Source: Dactylosporangium aurantiacum
GTDB lineage: Bacteria; Actinomycetota; Actinomycetes; Mycobacteriales; Micromonosporaceae
DNA: 64,000 nt
Assembly (NCBI RefSeq): GCF_000716715.1
Contig: NZ_JNYJ01000014.1
Location: forward strand, 124,001-188,000
Reading direction: 5' to 3'
Part shown: in pieces, positions 52,595 to 61,361 of the stretch
How positions within the stretch are numbered: the stretch's first letter is position 1
Layout of the letters: the number at the start of each line of letters is the position of its first letter
Translations under genes and position numbers: made by a program
The notes under the pieces: generated by a model
Database searches by the model: none
The model's input: the letters and a program-made list of their open reading frames with translations, nothing else
What the model was told of the DNA's origin: nothing

Positions 52595-53161
52595 TCAGCT
52601 CGCCGCCGCGCTCACCAGCGCGGTGGTGAGGCGGACCGCGTCGGCGTCGCTCAGCCCGTGCTCGTGGCACAGCGACCGCCAGGTCCAGAACGACGCGGCG
52701 TGCCCGATCGCGGCCCGCAGCCGGCGGCGCCGGGTGCCGCGGGCACGGAACGGCCGCAGCAGCAGGTCCAGCCGCTGCGCCTCGCCGGCCTCGGCGGCCT
52801 CGCGCAGGTGCGCGGGCAGGGTGGCCCGGTCGCGGATCACATTGGTGAGCATCGGCTCGCCGTCGCGGTAGAACCGGTACAGATCGGTCAGGGCGACCGC
52901 GAGCCGCTCGAACGGTTCGGCGGCGCGTGCCCACGCCGCGAGGTCGGGCGGGACCTGCCCGGCGGCCCAGTGCGCGCCGGCCGCGGCGAACAGGGCGCCG
53001 TCGTCGGGGAAGTGCCGGTACACGGTCAGCCGGGTGACGCCCGCGGCCTCCGCGACGGCGGAGACCGTCGTGGCCGCCGGGCCGATCGTGCCGTGCAGCG
53101 CGACGGCCGCCTCGACGATGCGCTGCCGGGTCTCGGTCACGTTGTCGGCGCGCTTGCCCAT
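52595..53161 (-). CDS. TetR-family transcriptional regulator
   Basis: 188 residues from ATG 53161; ATG 53218 would add 19 residues. The N-terminal helix-turn-helix (about 8-55) reads VTETRQRIVEAAVAL, then VSAVAEAAGVTRLTVYRHF. The C-terminal ligand-binding part is helical, with SFWTWRSLCHEHGLSDADAV. It probably represses its own promoter: a TATGAT box and a GAAAC-7-GTTTC repeat lie just upstream. The target gene is uncertain; the wall-protein gene upstream is on the same strand. Confidence 0.85.
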   Translation of the reverse strand: MGKRADNVTETRQRIVEAAVALHGTIGPAATTVSAVAEAAGVTRLTVYRHFPDDGALFAAAGAHWAAGQVPPDLAAWARAAEPFERLAVALTDLYRFYRDGEPMLTNVIRDRATLPAHLREAAEAGEAQRLDLLLRPFRARGTRRRRLRAAIGHAASFWTWRSLCHEHGLSDADAVRLTTALVSAAAS

Positions 53162-53233
53162 CCGGTACACCCGGGCGTCCGCGGAACTGTGCAACTGGGT
53201 CGACGGCCCCTTCCCCATGGTCGCGGGATTTCA

Positions 53234-53256
53234 GAAACCACAGGTGTTTCATCATA
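53234..53256 (-). promoter_or_regulatory. TetR-gene -10 box with adjoining operator-like repeat
   Basis: On the minus strand TATGAT (53256-53251) is followed directly by GAAAC-7 nt-GTTTC (53250-53234), so a bound TetR dimer would cover the transcription start. No convincing -35 was found. Confidence 0.4.
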
Positions 53257-53296
53257 TCCGGGCGGTCCATGACCGGGGCGACCGGCCCCGCCGGCG

Positions 53297-56200
53297 TCAT
53301 CCAGCGGCGCGGGACGTGCCGGGCCGGCCGGACACGCGGCGCACCACCAGGCCGAACAGCACGCTCAGCAGGCCGGCGAGCGCGACGCGGCCCGCCGCGC
53401 CGCCGGTGACGGGCAGGCCGCCGGCGGTCGAGGTCACCGCCGGGGTGTACGTGGCGGTCGCGGTCTGCCCGTAGGCGTCGCTGACCCGGTACACGACCGG
53501 GTCCGGGGTGCCGGTGAACGTGGGCAGCGGCGTGAACGTCAGCCGCCCGGTCGCCGGATCCAGGGTGTAGGTGCCCTGCCCGGCGATGGTCAGGGTGGTG
53601 ACCGGGTCGCCGTTCGCGTCGAGCAGCGTGACGGAGCCGCCCGCGGGGACGGGCAGGGTCACGTGCTGCGGGTCGGTCCGCTGCCCGACGCTGGTCTGCG
53701 GCGCGGGCGGCGCGAGGGCGGGCAGCGTGACGGTCGGCGTGTAGGTGGCCGCGGCCTTCTGCCCGTACGGGTCGGTGACCTGGTAGCTGACCGGCGGCGC
53801 GGTGCCGGTGTAGCCGAGCACCGCCACGAAGCTGATCGTCGCGCCGGTCTCCGCCGCCGCCACCAGGGCGTCCTCCAGATGGGACGACGCGGCGAACAGC
53901 GGCGGCGGCACGGTCGCCGGCGCGGCCACCGGCGGGAGCAGCTCCAGGGTGTAGGTGCCCTTGCCGGCCACGGTGAGCGTGGTGACGGGCCGGTTCGCGG
54001 CGTCCAGCAGCGCGATCGTGCCGCCCGCCGGGACCGGCAGGACCGCGGTCTGCGGGGTCGTGCCGACGCCGGTGGTCGTGCGGTCCGGCGCCGACGGTGG
54101 CGGCGGGAGGATGACGGTGGCCGTGTAGGTGCCCTCCGCCTGCTGCTGGTACGCGTCGGTGGTGCGGTACCCGGTGCTCGCCGCGCCGAGGAACCCGGTC
54201 TCGGGCTGGAAGCCGAGCCCGGTGCCGGTGACCGTGAACGTGCCCTTGCCGGCGACCGTCAGGGTGGTCACCGGGGTGCCGGCGCGCAGCAGCCTGACCT
54301 GCCCGCCGGCGGGGACGGCGACGGTGACGGCGTGCGCCGCGGTGCCCTGCCCGGTGCTGGTCAGATCCGGAGTGCTCGGCCCGGCGGGGGCGGCGACGGC
54401 CGGGGTGTAGGTGCCGGTGGCGCTCTGGCCGTAGGCGTCGGTGACCCGGTAGGTGACGGCGGCGGCGGTACCGGTGTAGCCGAGCGCCGGCGCGAACGTG
54501 ATCGTGGCGCCGGCGATGGTGAACGCGCCGCCGGGCGTGGTGACGGTGCCGGCCGGTGCGCCGCCGGGCGCGACGAGGGTGGCGCCGCCGCCGGCGGGGA
54601 CGGTCACGGTGGCGGTCTGTGCGGCGGTGCCGGTGCCGGTCGACGTCAGCGGCCCCGGTGCGGGCCCGGCGGGCGGGGTGACCGTCGGGGTGTAGGCGGC
54701 GGTGCCCGTCTGCCCGTACGCGTCGGTGACCCGGTACGTGACGGCGGACGTGCTGCCGCTGTACCCCGGCGCCGGGGTGAACGTGATCGTGGCGCCGGCG
54801 ATGGTGAACGCGCCGCCGGGCGTGGTGACGGTGCCGGCCGGCGCCCCGCCCGGGCCGAGCAGGGTCGCGGAGCCGCCGGCGGGGACGGTGACGGTGGCGG
54901 TCTGCGGGGTGGTGCCGGTGCCGGTGGAGGTGAGGTTCGCCGGCGCCGGCCCGGCGGTGACCGCCGGGGTGTAGGTGGCCGTCCCGGTCTGCCCGTAGGC
55001 GTCGGTGACCTCGTAGGTGACGGCGGTCGCGGTGCCGCTGTGGGCGGGGACCGGCGTGAACGTGATCGTCGTGCCGGACAGCGTGTAGGTGCCCTGCCCG
55101 ACCACGGTGACCGTCGAGGCCGGGCTGCCGCCGTCGAGCAGGGTCGCGGAGCCGCCGGCGGGGACGGTGACGGTGGCGGTCTGCGGGGTGCCGCCGGCGC
55201 CGGAGGACGTCAGGTTCGCCGGTGCGGGCCCCGCCGGCGCGGCCACGGCCGGGGTGTAGGTCGCGGTGCCGGTCTGCTGGTACAGGTCGGCGACCTGGTA
55301 CGTGACGGCGGTGGCGGTGCCCGCGTACCCGAGGACGGGCGTGAACGTGATCGTCGCGCCGGACAGCGTGTAGGTGCCCTGCCCGGGCACGCTGACCGTG
55401 GTCGCCGGGGTGGCGCCGTCGAGCAGGGTCGCGGAGCCGCCGGCGGGGACGGCGAGGGTGGCGGTCTGCGGGGTGGTCCCGGTGCCGCTGGAGGTGAGGT
55501 TGCCCGGGGCGGGCGGCGGGACCGGCGGCGCGCCGTAGGTGTAGACGTCCTGTGCGGACGTGGCCGACGTGCCGGACGGGGTGGTGACGGTGACGTCGAC
55601 CGCGCCGCTGCCCGGCGGGCTGGTCGCGGTGATCGTCGTCGGGCTGTCGACGGTGAACGAGGGCGCCGCCGCGGCGCCGAACCGCACAGCGGTGGCGCCG
55701 GTGAGGTCGGTGCCGGTGACGGTGACGGTGGTGCCCCCGGCGGCGCTGCCGGTCGCGGGGTTGAGCGCGGTGACCGCCGGGGGCGGGCCGGGCACGAGCA
55801 TGCCGGTCGTCGCCGGCAGGCTGTCGCCGGTGCCGGTGGTGGTGTCCACGGTGACCGAGGCGATGTGCCCGACCGCCGAGGTCGTGTACGTGCCGGGCGT
55901 GCCGGGCACCGACACCTGCAGCGTCAGCGTCCCGGACGCGTTCGCCGGGACGGTGAGGCCGGTCAGGTAGGTCGCCGCGGTGCCGGCGATGGCCGGGTCG
56001 GTCGTGGCGCCGCCGGCGAACGTGGAGGAGCCCGGCACGTACGTGGTGCCCGCCGGCAGGGTCACGACGAGGTCGTCGAGCGTCGACGGGGTGGTGCCGG
56101 TGTTGGTGACCGTGACGGTGAGCGTGGCGGTGCCGCCGGACTGCGGGAGCGTGGCCGGGCTCGCCGACACGGCCAGGGTCGTGCGGTTGACCACCGCCGG

Positions 56201-57076
56201 GATCGCGGGCAGCGCCGCGAAGTTCGTGGTGGACGTGTGCTTGACCTGGGTGCCGCTGCTGATGTGGTTCATCGGGCTGACCGCCGTGGCGGTCGCGGTG
56301 GTGCCGACCACGGCGAACGTGAACTCGGCCGTGTAGTCGGTCGCGGAGGTGGAGCTGAGCCCGGTCAGGAACAGGGTGTCGGTGTAGACCCCGGTGTTGC
56401 CGCCGCTCAGCGTGATCTTCGAGGCGGTCAGCCGGTACGCGTCCGCCGGCCACGACGCGTAGGAGGCGGGCGTGGCGGTGAACAGCTTCGCCGCGCCGAT
56501 CGTGCCGGTGTTGCCGACCACGGTCACCTTCACCGTCCCGCCGAGCTGCGACGTGGCGGTGCTGGAGACCGAGTCGACCTTGTTCGCCGCGGCGGCGATG
56601 TCCTCCTCGGCCGTCATGGTGAACGTGGCCCGGCACAGCGCCGCCGGGGCGAGGTCCGGGCGGGTGGTGTACACGTCGACCGCGTGCGTCTCGGCGCCGG
56701 TCGTCGCGCCGCTCGCGGTCAGGTAGAACGACGCGTTGCCGGAGGCCCCGGCGCCGAGCCCGCCGAGGTGCGCCAGGCCGCTCTCGCTGCCGGCCAGGCC
56801 GATGCGCGGCCCCGTGAACCCGGTCGCCTTCACCCACAGGTCGGCGTACCCGGCGCCCGTCGCGTTCTGGATCTTGTACATGGCGTAGGCGCTGTCCAGG
56901 GTGCCCGCCTGCAGGTACAGCACCGGCCCGGACGTGCGGGTCACCGTGACCGTCGCCGCGCCGCACGCCGGCGCGACCGCCAGTGCCGCGGCCGGCGCGA
57001 CGGCACCCGTGAGCGCCGCGACGAGGACCGCGAGCAACGCCCTGACCGCACGCGGACCGCTCCGCCTCGCCGACAT
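53297..57076 (-). CDS. Large wall-anchored surface protein with CshA-type repeats
   Basis: 1259 residues. Signal peptide (about 1-36), a secreted N-terminal region to 295, a DUF11-like domain (about 300-420), an IPT/TIG domain (about 430-515), then seven repeats of about 95 residues (522-1212) with the core VPAGGSATLLDG ... VTYRVTDAYGQTGTATYTP, typical of CshA fibril repeats. It ends LPVTGG at about 1218, a hydrophobic helix and RRVSGR, a sortase signal. It is likely a long fibrous adhesin or sheath protein exposed on the cell wall. Repeat 6 carries an extra segment of about 30 residues. GGGGGATGG precedes the start. Confidence 0.88.
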   Translation of the reverse strand: MSARRSGPRAVRALLAVLVAALTGAVAPAAALAVAPACGAATVTVTRTSGPVLYLQAGTLDSAYAMYKIQNATGAGYADLWVKATGFTGPRIGLAGSESGLAHLGGLGAGASGNASFYLTASGATTGAETHAVDVYTTRPDLAPAALCRATFTMTAEEDIAAAANKVDSVSSTATSQLGGTVKVTVVGNTGTIGAAKLFTATPASYASWPADAYRLTASKITLSGGNTGVYTDTLFLTGLSSTSATDYTAEFTFAVVGTTATATAVSPMNHISSGTQVKHTSTTNFAALPAIPAVVNRTTLAVSASPATLPQSGGTATLTVTVTNTGTTPSTLDDLVVTLPAGTTYVPGSSTFAGGATTDPAIAGTAATYLTGLTVPANASGTLTLQVSVPGTPGTYTTSAVGHIASVTVDTTTGTGDSLPATTGMLVPGPPPAVTALNPATGSAAGGTTVTVTGTDLTGATAVRFGAAAAPSFTVDSPTTITATSPPGSGAVDVTVTTPSGTSATSAQDVYTYGAPPVPPPAPGNLTSSGTGTTPQTATLAVPAGGSATLLDGATPATTVSVPGQGTYTLSGATITFTPVLGYAGTATAVTYQVADLYQQTGTATYTPAVAAPAGPAPANLTSSGAGGTPQTATVTVPAGGSATLLDGGSPASTVTVVGQGTYTLSGTTITFTPVPAHSGTATAVTYEVTDAYGQTGTATYTPAVTAGPAPANLTSTGTGTTPQTATVTVPAGGSATLLGPGGAPAGTVTTPGGAFTIAGATITFTPAPGYSGSTSAVTYRVTDAYGQTGTAAYTPTVTPPAGPAPGPLTSTGTGTAAQTATVTVPAGGGATLVAPGGAPAGTVTTPGGAFTIAGATITFAPALGYTGTAAAVTYRVTDAYGQSATGTYTPAVAAPAGPSTPDLTSTGQGTAAHAVTVAVPAGGQVRLLRAGTPVTTLTVAGKGTFTVTGTGLGFQPETGFLGAASTGYRTTDAYQQQAEGTYTATVILPPPPSAPDRTTTGVGTTPQTAVLPVPAGGTIALLDAANRPVTTLTVAGKGTYTLELLPPVAAPATVPPPLFAASSHLEDALVAAAETGATISFVAVLGYTGTAPPVSYQVTDPYGQKAAATYTPTVTLPALAPPAPQTSVGQRTDPQHVTLPVPAGGSVTLLDANGDPVTTLTIAGQGTYTLDPATGRLTFTPLPTFTGTPDPVVYRVSDAYGQTATATYTPAVTSTAGGLPVTGGAAGRVALAGLLSVLFGLVVRRVSGRPGTSRAAG
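53436..55512 (-). repeat. Seven tandem repeats of about 285-300 bp inside the surface-protein gene
   Basis: Each unit encodes one CshA-type domain. The third and fourth units share long near-identical DNA stretches (for instance around 54500-54560 and 54780-54840), implying recent duplication or gene conversion, while the units nearest the stop have diverged. Copy number may vary between strains and the region is prone to misassembly. Confidence 0.8.
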
Positions 57077-57105
57077 GCCACCATCCCCCGCCGAGATTCA
57101 CGAAA

Positions 57106-57123
57106 CGTGATCATTAGATCACG
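57106..57123. promoter_or_regulatory. Operator-like palindrome CGTGATC-ATTA-GATCACG
   Basis: Perfect 7-bp arms around ATTA, between the divergent surface-protein and methyltransferase genes, 30 bp from the former's start. It is an AT-rich island in a GC-rich genome and a good candidate for a dimeric repressor site controlling the surface protein. Confidence 0.45.
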
Positions 57124-57182
57124 CGGAGTGGTTTCGCGCGGTGGTTCCGGCGCGGGCGGGACGGGGGTGGCAGGATGCCGTC

Positions 57183-57965
57183 ATGGTCGATCGCGCGCTG
57201 CGGTTCGGGACGGTCGCGGAGGCGTACGAACGGTTCCGGCCCGGGTATCCGCAAGAGCTGCTCGACCTGGTGACGGCGTATGCGGGCGGGCCGGTGCGGA
57301 CCGCGCTGGAGATCGGGGCCGGCACGGGCAAGGCGACCCGGCTGTTCGCCCGGCCGGGGACGGCGGTCACCGCCACCGATCCCGACCAGGCGATGCTCGA
57401 CGAGCTGCGCGGGCACGTCCCGGCGGACGTCGAGACCGTGTGCGCGGCGTTCGAGGACCTGCGGCCGGGCCGGCGCTACGGGCTGGTGTACGCGGCGGCG
57501 GCACTGCACTGGACACGGCCGGACGGCCGGTGGGCGCGGGTGGCGGCGCTGCTGGAGCCCGGTGGCGTGTTCGCCAACTGCGGCTCGCCGGCCCGGCTGG
57601 CGGACCCGGCGGTCGAGGAGGCGGTCCGGGCCGCGCGGGCGTCATTCCTGGACAGCGATGAGATCCCGTCGCCCGACGGCACGCCGGAGGGGCGCGCGAT
57701 GCAGTGGCCGGGCACGGAGCTGGCGCGCTCGCCGTGGTTCACGGACGTGCGGCAGTGCGTGATCGCGCGGCGCCTGCTCATGCCCGCCGCCGACTACGTC
57801 GGGCTCCTGTCGACCGTCTCGGCCTACCTCCAGCTGCCCGCGCCGCGGCGGCAGGAGGTGTACCGCCGCATCGAGGCGGCCCTGCCCGCCACGGTCGAGC
57901 TCGCCGCCGACATCACCGTGCACCTGGCCCGCCGGCGTATTGACGCACAGGTGGACGACGTGTGA
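57183..57965 (+). CDS. Class I SAM-dependent methyltransferase
   Basis: 260 residues from ATG 57183. It begins RFGTVAEAYERFRPGYP, the usual opening of a methyltransferase-11/25-type family. SAM motif I is ALEIGAGTGKATRLFARPG, then VTATDPDQAMLDELRG and YAAAALHWTRPDGRWARVA. The substrate is unknown. The regulatory gene downstream starts 21 bp after its stop, so the two may share an mRNA without a functional link. Confidence 0.85.
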   Translation: MVDRALRFGTVAEAYERFRPGYPQELLDLVTAYAGGPVRTALEIGAGTGKATRLFARPGTAVTATDPDQAMLDELRGHVPADVETVCAAFEDLRPGRRYGLVYAAAALHWTRPDGRWARVAALLEPGGVFANCGSPARLADPAVEEAVRAARASFLDSDEIPSPDGTPEGRAMQWPGTELARSPWFTDVRQCVIARRLLMPAADYVGLLSTVSAYLQLPAPRRQEVYRRIEAALPATVELAADITVHLARRRIDAQVDDV

Positions 57966-57986
57966 GAGGTGAACTACGTTCGGGTC

Positions 57987-58751
57987 ATGCGGTGCGAGGT
58001 GCGGGTTGACGGCACCGTCGTCGAGGTGCTGCCGCACGGCGATCTTCTCGTCGCCGGCGCGGTCCTGCTGCGCGCGGCGGTGCTGAAGTGCCTCGCCCGG
58101 GAGCCCGGCGCGGTCCTGCTGGACCTCGGCGGCGTCACCGGCTTCGACGACCAGGCCCTGTCCGTGTTCCCGCTGCTGGTCCACGCGGCCGCCGCGTGGC
58201 CGGGGATCCGGCTGATCGCGCACTCCGCGCCCCCGGCCCTCGCCGTGCGGATGCGGGCCCGGGCGGTGGCCCGCCAGCTCGTCATGGTGGCCGACGCGGC
58301 CGCGGCCCGGGAGCACGCCGCCGCCGACGGGGGACCGGCGCGGGTGCGGCTGGTGCTGTGCGACGGCGCCGACGACCTGCCACTGGCCCGGGAGGCCGTC
58401 CGCGCGGCGTGCGTGCACGCGGGGTGGGCGGGCATCGCCGACCCGGCCGAACTGGTGGCCGCGGAGCTGGTCGCCAACGCGGTCCGGCACGCCCCCGGCC
58501 CGTGGGTCCTGTCGATCTCCAGGTCGCCGCACCACCTGCACATCGCGGTCCGCGACCACGGCGCCGAGCCGCCGGTCGTGCGCACCGGCGGGGACTGGTC
58601 CACCGGCCGCGGCATGCGGATCGTCGAGGCGCTGAGCTCCTCGTGGAGCAGCACGCCGACCCCGGACGGCAAGGTGGTGTGGGCGACGATCCGGGCGCCC
58701 GGGGCACGGCTCACGGCAGCCGCCCCCCGGTCCGTCCCGTGGCGGCACTGA
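57987..58751 (+). CDS. STAS-HATPase fusion, anti-sigma-factor-like switch protein
   Basis: 254 residues from ATG 57987; GTG 57969 is an alternative. N-terminal STAS-like domain (about 1-100) has GFDDQALSVF where antagonists have the phosphorylated DSSG. C-terminal GHKL ATPase domain (about 115-245) shows the N box ELVANAVRHAPG, G1 DHGAEPP and G2 GRGMRIVEALSS, as in RsbW/SpoIIAB-type kinases that sequester sigma factors. A separate STAS protein is encoded 130 bp downstream, the likely substrate. No sigma factor gene is in the window. Confidence 0.8.
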   Translation: MRCEVRVDGTVVEVLPHGDLLVAGAVLLRAAVLKCLAREPGAVLLDLGGVTGFDDQALSVFPLLVHAAAAWPGIRLIAHSAPPALAVRMRARAVARQLVMVADAAAAREHAAADGGPARVRLVLCDGADDLPLAREAVRAACVHAGWAGIADPAELVAAELVANAVRHAPGPWVLSISRSPHHLHIAVRDHGAEPPVVRTGGDWSTGRGMRIVEALSSSWSSTPTPDGKVVWATIRAPGARLTAAAPRSVPWRH

Positions 58752-58881
58752 CGTCGGTGTGGGGGCGCCCCGGCACATCGACGCACGCGCCGCCGGCGGG
58801 CCGCGGCGCGGCTGCGCAACGCCGGCCGAAGGTGCGACACTGCATCGAACGGCCCGAACACGCCGGCAGGAGGACCACGGC

Positions 58882-59226
58882 ATGACCATGCGGGTCTCGG
58901 TGCGGGAGAAGGACGGCTACAGCATCGTCACCCCGCACGGTGACGTGTTCGCCGACACGTTCGAGCCGCTGTACACGGCGGTGATGGCCCTCGCCGCCGG
59001 TGACCGGCCGAGGATCGTGCTGGACCTCGCCGAGGTGCGCCTGTGCGACTCCAGCGGGCTGGGCATGCTGTTCTCCGCGCACCGGCTGGTCCGCCGGCGC
59101 GAGGGCAGCCTGCGCCTGGTCGGGGTGCAGCCGAACGTCGCGATGGTCCTGCGGATCACGAACATGGACCAGCAGCTGGACGTGCGCGGCTCCGTCGAGG
59201 CGGCGACCGGCGACTGGGAGACCTGA
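58882..59226 (+). CDS. STAS-domain anti-sigma-factor antagonist
   Basis: 114 residues from ATG 58882, with AGGAGG 7 nt upstream. The STAS fold runs from YSIVTPHGDVFADTF to IVLDLAEVRLCDSSGLGML, which holds the DSSG motif whose serine is phosphorylated by the partner kinase. When unphosphorylated it should bind the anti-sigma kinase and free the sigma factor. The fusion kinase encoded just upstream is its probable partner. A hairpin terminator follows. Confidence 0.87.
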   Translation: MTMRVSVREKDGYSIVTPHGDVFADTFEPLYTAVMALAAGDRPRIVLDLAEVRLCDSSGLGMLFSAHRLVRRREGSLRLVGVQPNVAMVLRITNMDQQLDVRGSVEAATGDWET

Positions 59227-59227
59227 C

Positions 59228-59251
59228 CCGGCGGCGCGCGGTCGCCGCCGG
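59228..59251. terminator. Bidirectional hairpin between convergent genes
   Basis: Perfect 9-bp stem CCGGCGGCG / CGCCGCCGG with a 6-nt loop directly after the STAS stop and 5 nt before the acyltransferase stop; it can end both transcripts. Confidence 0.65.
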
Positions 59252-59256
59252 TCGCT

Positions 59257-61308
59257 TCACGTGGTGGCCAGGCGCAGCAGCTGCGGGGCGAGCCACGGCG
59301 CGACCACCTGCCGCACGCCCTCCGGGGTGAGGTGCAGCCCGTCGCTGCGGACCCGCACCCCGCCGACCTTCCACGTGAACGCGCCGTCCGGGCACAGCAC
59401 CCGGTTGAGGTCCAGCACCACCGGCCGGCTCGGGTGCGCGGCGGCGACCTCGGCCAGCAGCCGGTTCCACGCGTCGACGCGGTCCTGGGTGTCCTCCGGC
59501 CACAGCCCGCCGTCCGGGCGTTCCTGGCGGCGGGTGTACGGCGCGGTCAGCAGCGCGACCCGGGCGCCCCGCCCGGCGGTCAGCTCCACGGCCCGGCGCA
59601 GCTGCCCGGCGAGGTACGCGTCGTAGGCCGGCTCGCCGACGTGCGTCCAGCGGCCGTCGAGCTTGCGGTCCATCAGCTCCCATCGGTCCAGCAGCACCAC
59701 CACGACGTCGGGGTCCTGCGCCGCGGTCGAGCCGCCCCACCGGTACTCCCACGTGCCGCAGTACGGGTAGTTGGTGTGCGGCGCGCCGCCGTAGCGCAGC
59801 TCCGGCAGCACCGCGATGCCGCAGCCCTGCACACCCTCGTTGTGCAGGGAGAAGCCGAAGTCGGTCTGGTCGGGCCAGTACGCGCCGAGGGTCCACGACA
59901 CCGAGTCGCCGATCACCATGACCCGCGGCGGGCCCGGCCGCCGCTCGGCGCGCCGCACCGGAGGCGCCGCCCCCGATGCCGCCCCGGCCGCCGCGCCGGC
60001 CTGGGGTGGGGCCGCCGGCGCGGACGCGTCCGCGGGCGCCGCGGCGAGCACCGGCGGTGGCACGACCACCGGGGCGGGTCCGGCGAGGACCACGACGACG
60101 GCGGCCGCGGCGGTCACCGTCACCGCCAGGCCCGCGGTCCGCCGGGTCGACCAGCCGCCGGCCCGGCGGGCCCGGCCCGCCGTCCGCCGGGCCGGCCAGC
60201 CTCCCGCCCAGCGGGCCCGGCCGGCCGGAGCGGGACGGCGCAGCGGCTGCTCGACGAGGTGGAAGCTGGCCGCGGCGACCGCGACCGTGACGGCGAGCCG
60301 CAGCGCCAGCAGCCGCGGCCCCGCCAGCCCGGTACGCCCGGCGTCCAGGACCGCGAAGAGCGGCCAGTGCCACAGGTAGCCGCCGTAGGAGATCCGCCCG
60401 AGCCAGGCCAGCGGCGCCGCGCCGAGCAGCCGCGCCACCGGCGTGGCCGGGGCGGCCGCGAGCTCGGCGAGGACCGCTGCGGCGGCGACGGCGGCGAGCG
60501 CGAACCCGCCCCGGAACAGCCGCGCGTCGCCGCCGCCGGCGAAGGCCGCGAGCGTGCCGAGCACCGCCGCGCCGGCGAGCGCCGCGGCCCGCCGCGCCAC
60601 CGGGTGCCGCGCCGCGACCGGCAGCGCCGCGGCGAGCGCGCACCCGGCCAGCAGCGCCGCGGCCCGGGTGTCGCTGCCGAAGTACGCCCGGCCGGGGTGC
60701 AGCGGGTCGTACAGGACGGCGGCGGCCACCGCCGACGCGGCGAACCCGGCGGCGCACACCGCGCCGATCAGCCGCCGGGGGCGCCGGGTCCGCACGGCGA
60801 GCAGGATCAGCAGCGGCCACAGCAGGTAGAACTGCTCCTCGATGGCGAGGGACCAGGTGTGCTGCAGTGGCGAGGCGGCGGCGGTCTCGGTGAAGTAGTC
60901 CCCGCCGCGGGCGATCATCCGCCAGTTCGCCCAGTACGTCAGCGCCGCGACCGCGTCGCTGCGCAACGCCCCCGGCTCCTGCTCGGGCAGCAGGTACGGC
61001 CCGGCGGCGACCACCGCGCACACGAGCACGACCAGGGCGGGCAGCAGCCGGCGCATCCGGCGCGCCCAGAAGCCGCGCAGCGGGATCCGGCCGGTCAGCT
61101 CGGCCTCGCGCAGCAGCAGCGACGTGATCAGGAACCCGGACAGCACGAAGAACAGGTCGACGCCGAGGAACCCGCCGGGCAGCCAGGCGGGCATCCCGTG
61201 CACCAGCAGCACGCCGGTGAGGGCGACGGCGCGCAGGCCGTCCAGCGGCGGCAGGTGGCGCAACGACACGAGCGGCCGCTTCCCAGCGGTCGCGGCGACA
61301 AACGTCAC
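59257..61308 (-). CDS. Acyltransferase 3 - SGNH fusion (OafB-like O-acetyltransferase)
   Basis: 683 residues. An acyltransferase-3 membrane domain (about 15-365) opens with LDGLRAVALTGVLLVHGM, followed by GGFLGVDLFFVLSGFLIT, RRMRRLLPALV and HTWSLAIEEQFYLLWPL. After a linker containing a short internal repeat (RRTAGRARRAGG, about 370-395) comes an extracytoplasmic SGNH domain (about 455-680): VMVIGDSVSWTLG with the catalytic Ser, a mid-chain block, and SDGLHLTPEG with the Asp/His pair. It acetylates surface polysaccharide: the membrane part moves the acyl group and the SGNH part transfers it. Confidence 0.9.
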   Translation of the reverse strand: MTFVAATAGKRPLVSLRHLPPLDGLRAVALTGVLLVHGMPAWLPGGFLGVDLFFVLSGFLITSLLLREAELTGRIPLRGFWARRMRRLLPALVVLVCAVVAAGPYLLPEQEPGALRSDAVAALTYWANWRMIARGGDYFTETAAASPLQHTWSLAIEEQFYLLWPLLILLAVRTRRPRRLIGAVCAAGFAASAVAAAVLYDPLHPGRAYFGSDTRAAALLAGCALAAALPVAARHPVARRAAALAGAAVLGTLAAFAGGGDARLFRGGFALAAVAAAAVLAELAAAPATPVARLLGAAPLAWLGRISYGGYLWHWPLFAVLDAGRTGLAGPRLLALRLAVTVAVAAASFHLVEQPLRRPAPAGRARWAGGWPARRTAGRARRAGGWSTRRTAGLAVTVTAAAAVVVVLAGPAPVVVPPPVLAAAPADASAPAAPPQAGAAAGAASGAAPPVRRAERRPGPPRVMVIGDSVSWTLGAYWPDQTDFGFSLHNEGVQGCGIAVLPELRYGGAPHTNYPYCGTWEYRWGGSTAAQDPDVVVVLLDRWELMDRKLDGRWTHVGEPAYDAYLAGQLRRAVELTAGRGARVALLTAPYTRRQERPDGGLWPEDTQDRVDAWNRLLAEVAAAHPSRPVVLDLNRVLCPDGAFTWKVGGVRVRSDGLHLTPEGVRQVVAPWLAPQLLRLATT

Positions 61309-61361
61309 ACCGGTATGAGGCGATCGATTCGTCCGGCCACACCCGGGGTAGGGACGGGGGC

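Noticed and set aside
53436..55512. CRISPR-like or minisatellite array
   Set aside because: Units are about 285-300 bp, coding and in frame, and encode CshA-type domains; there are no short repeats with unique spacers and no cas genes.
52305..57101. 1598-codon minus-strand frame
   Set aside because: Most of it is an off-frame reading of the surface-protein gene; only its last 76 codons (from GTG 52535) look like a separate small gene.
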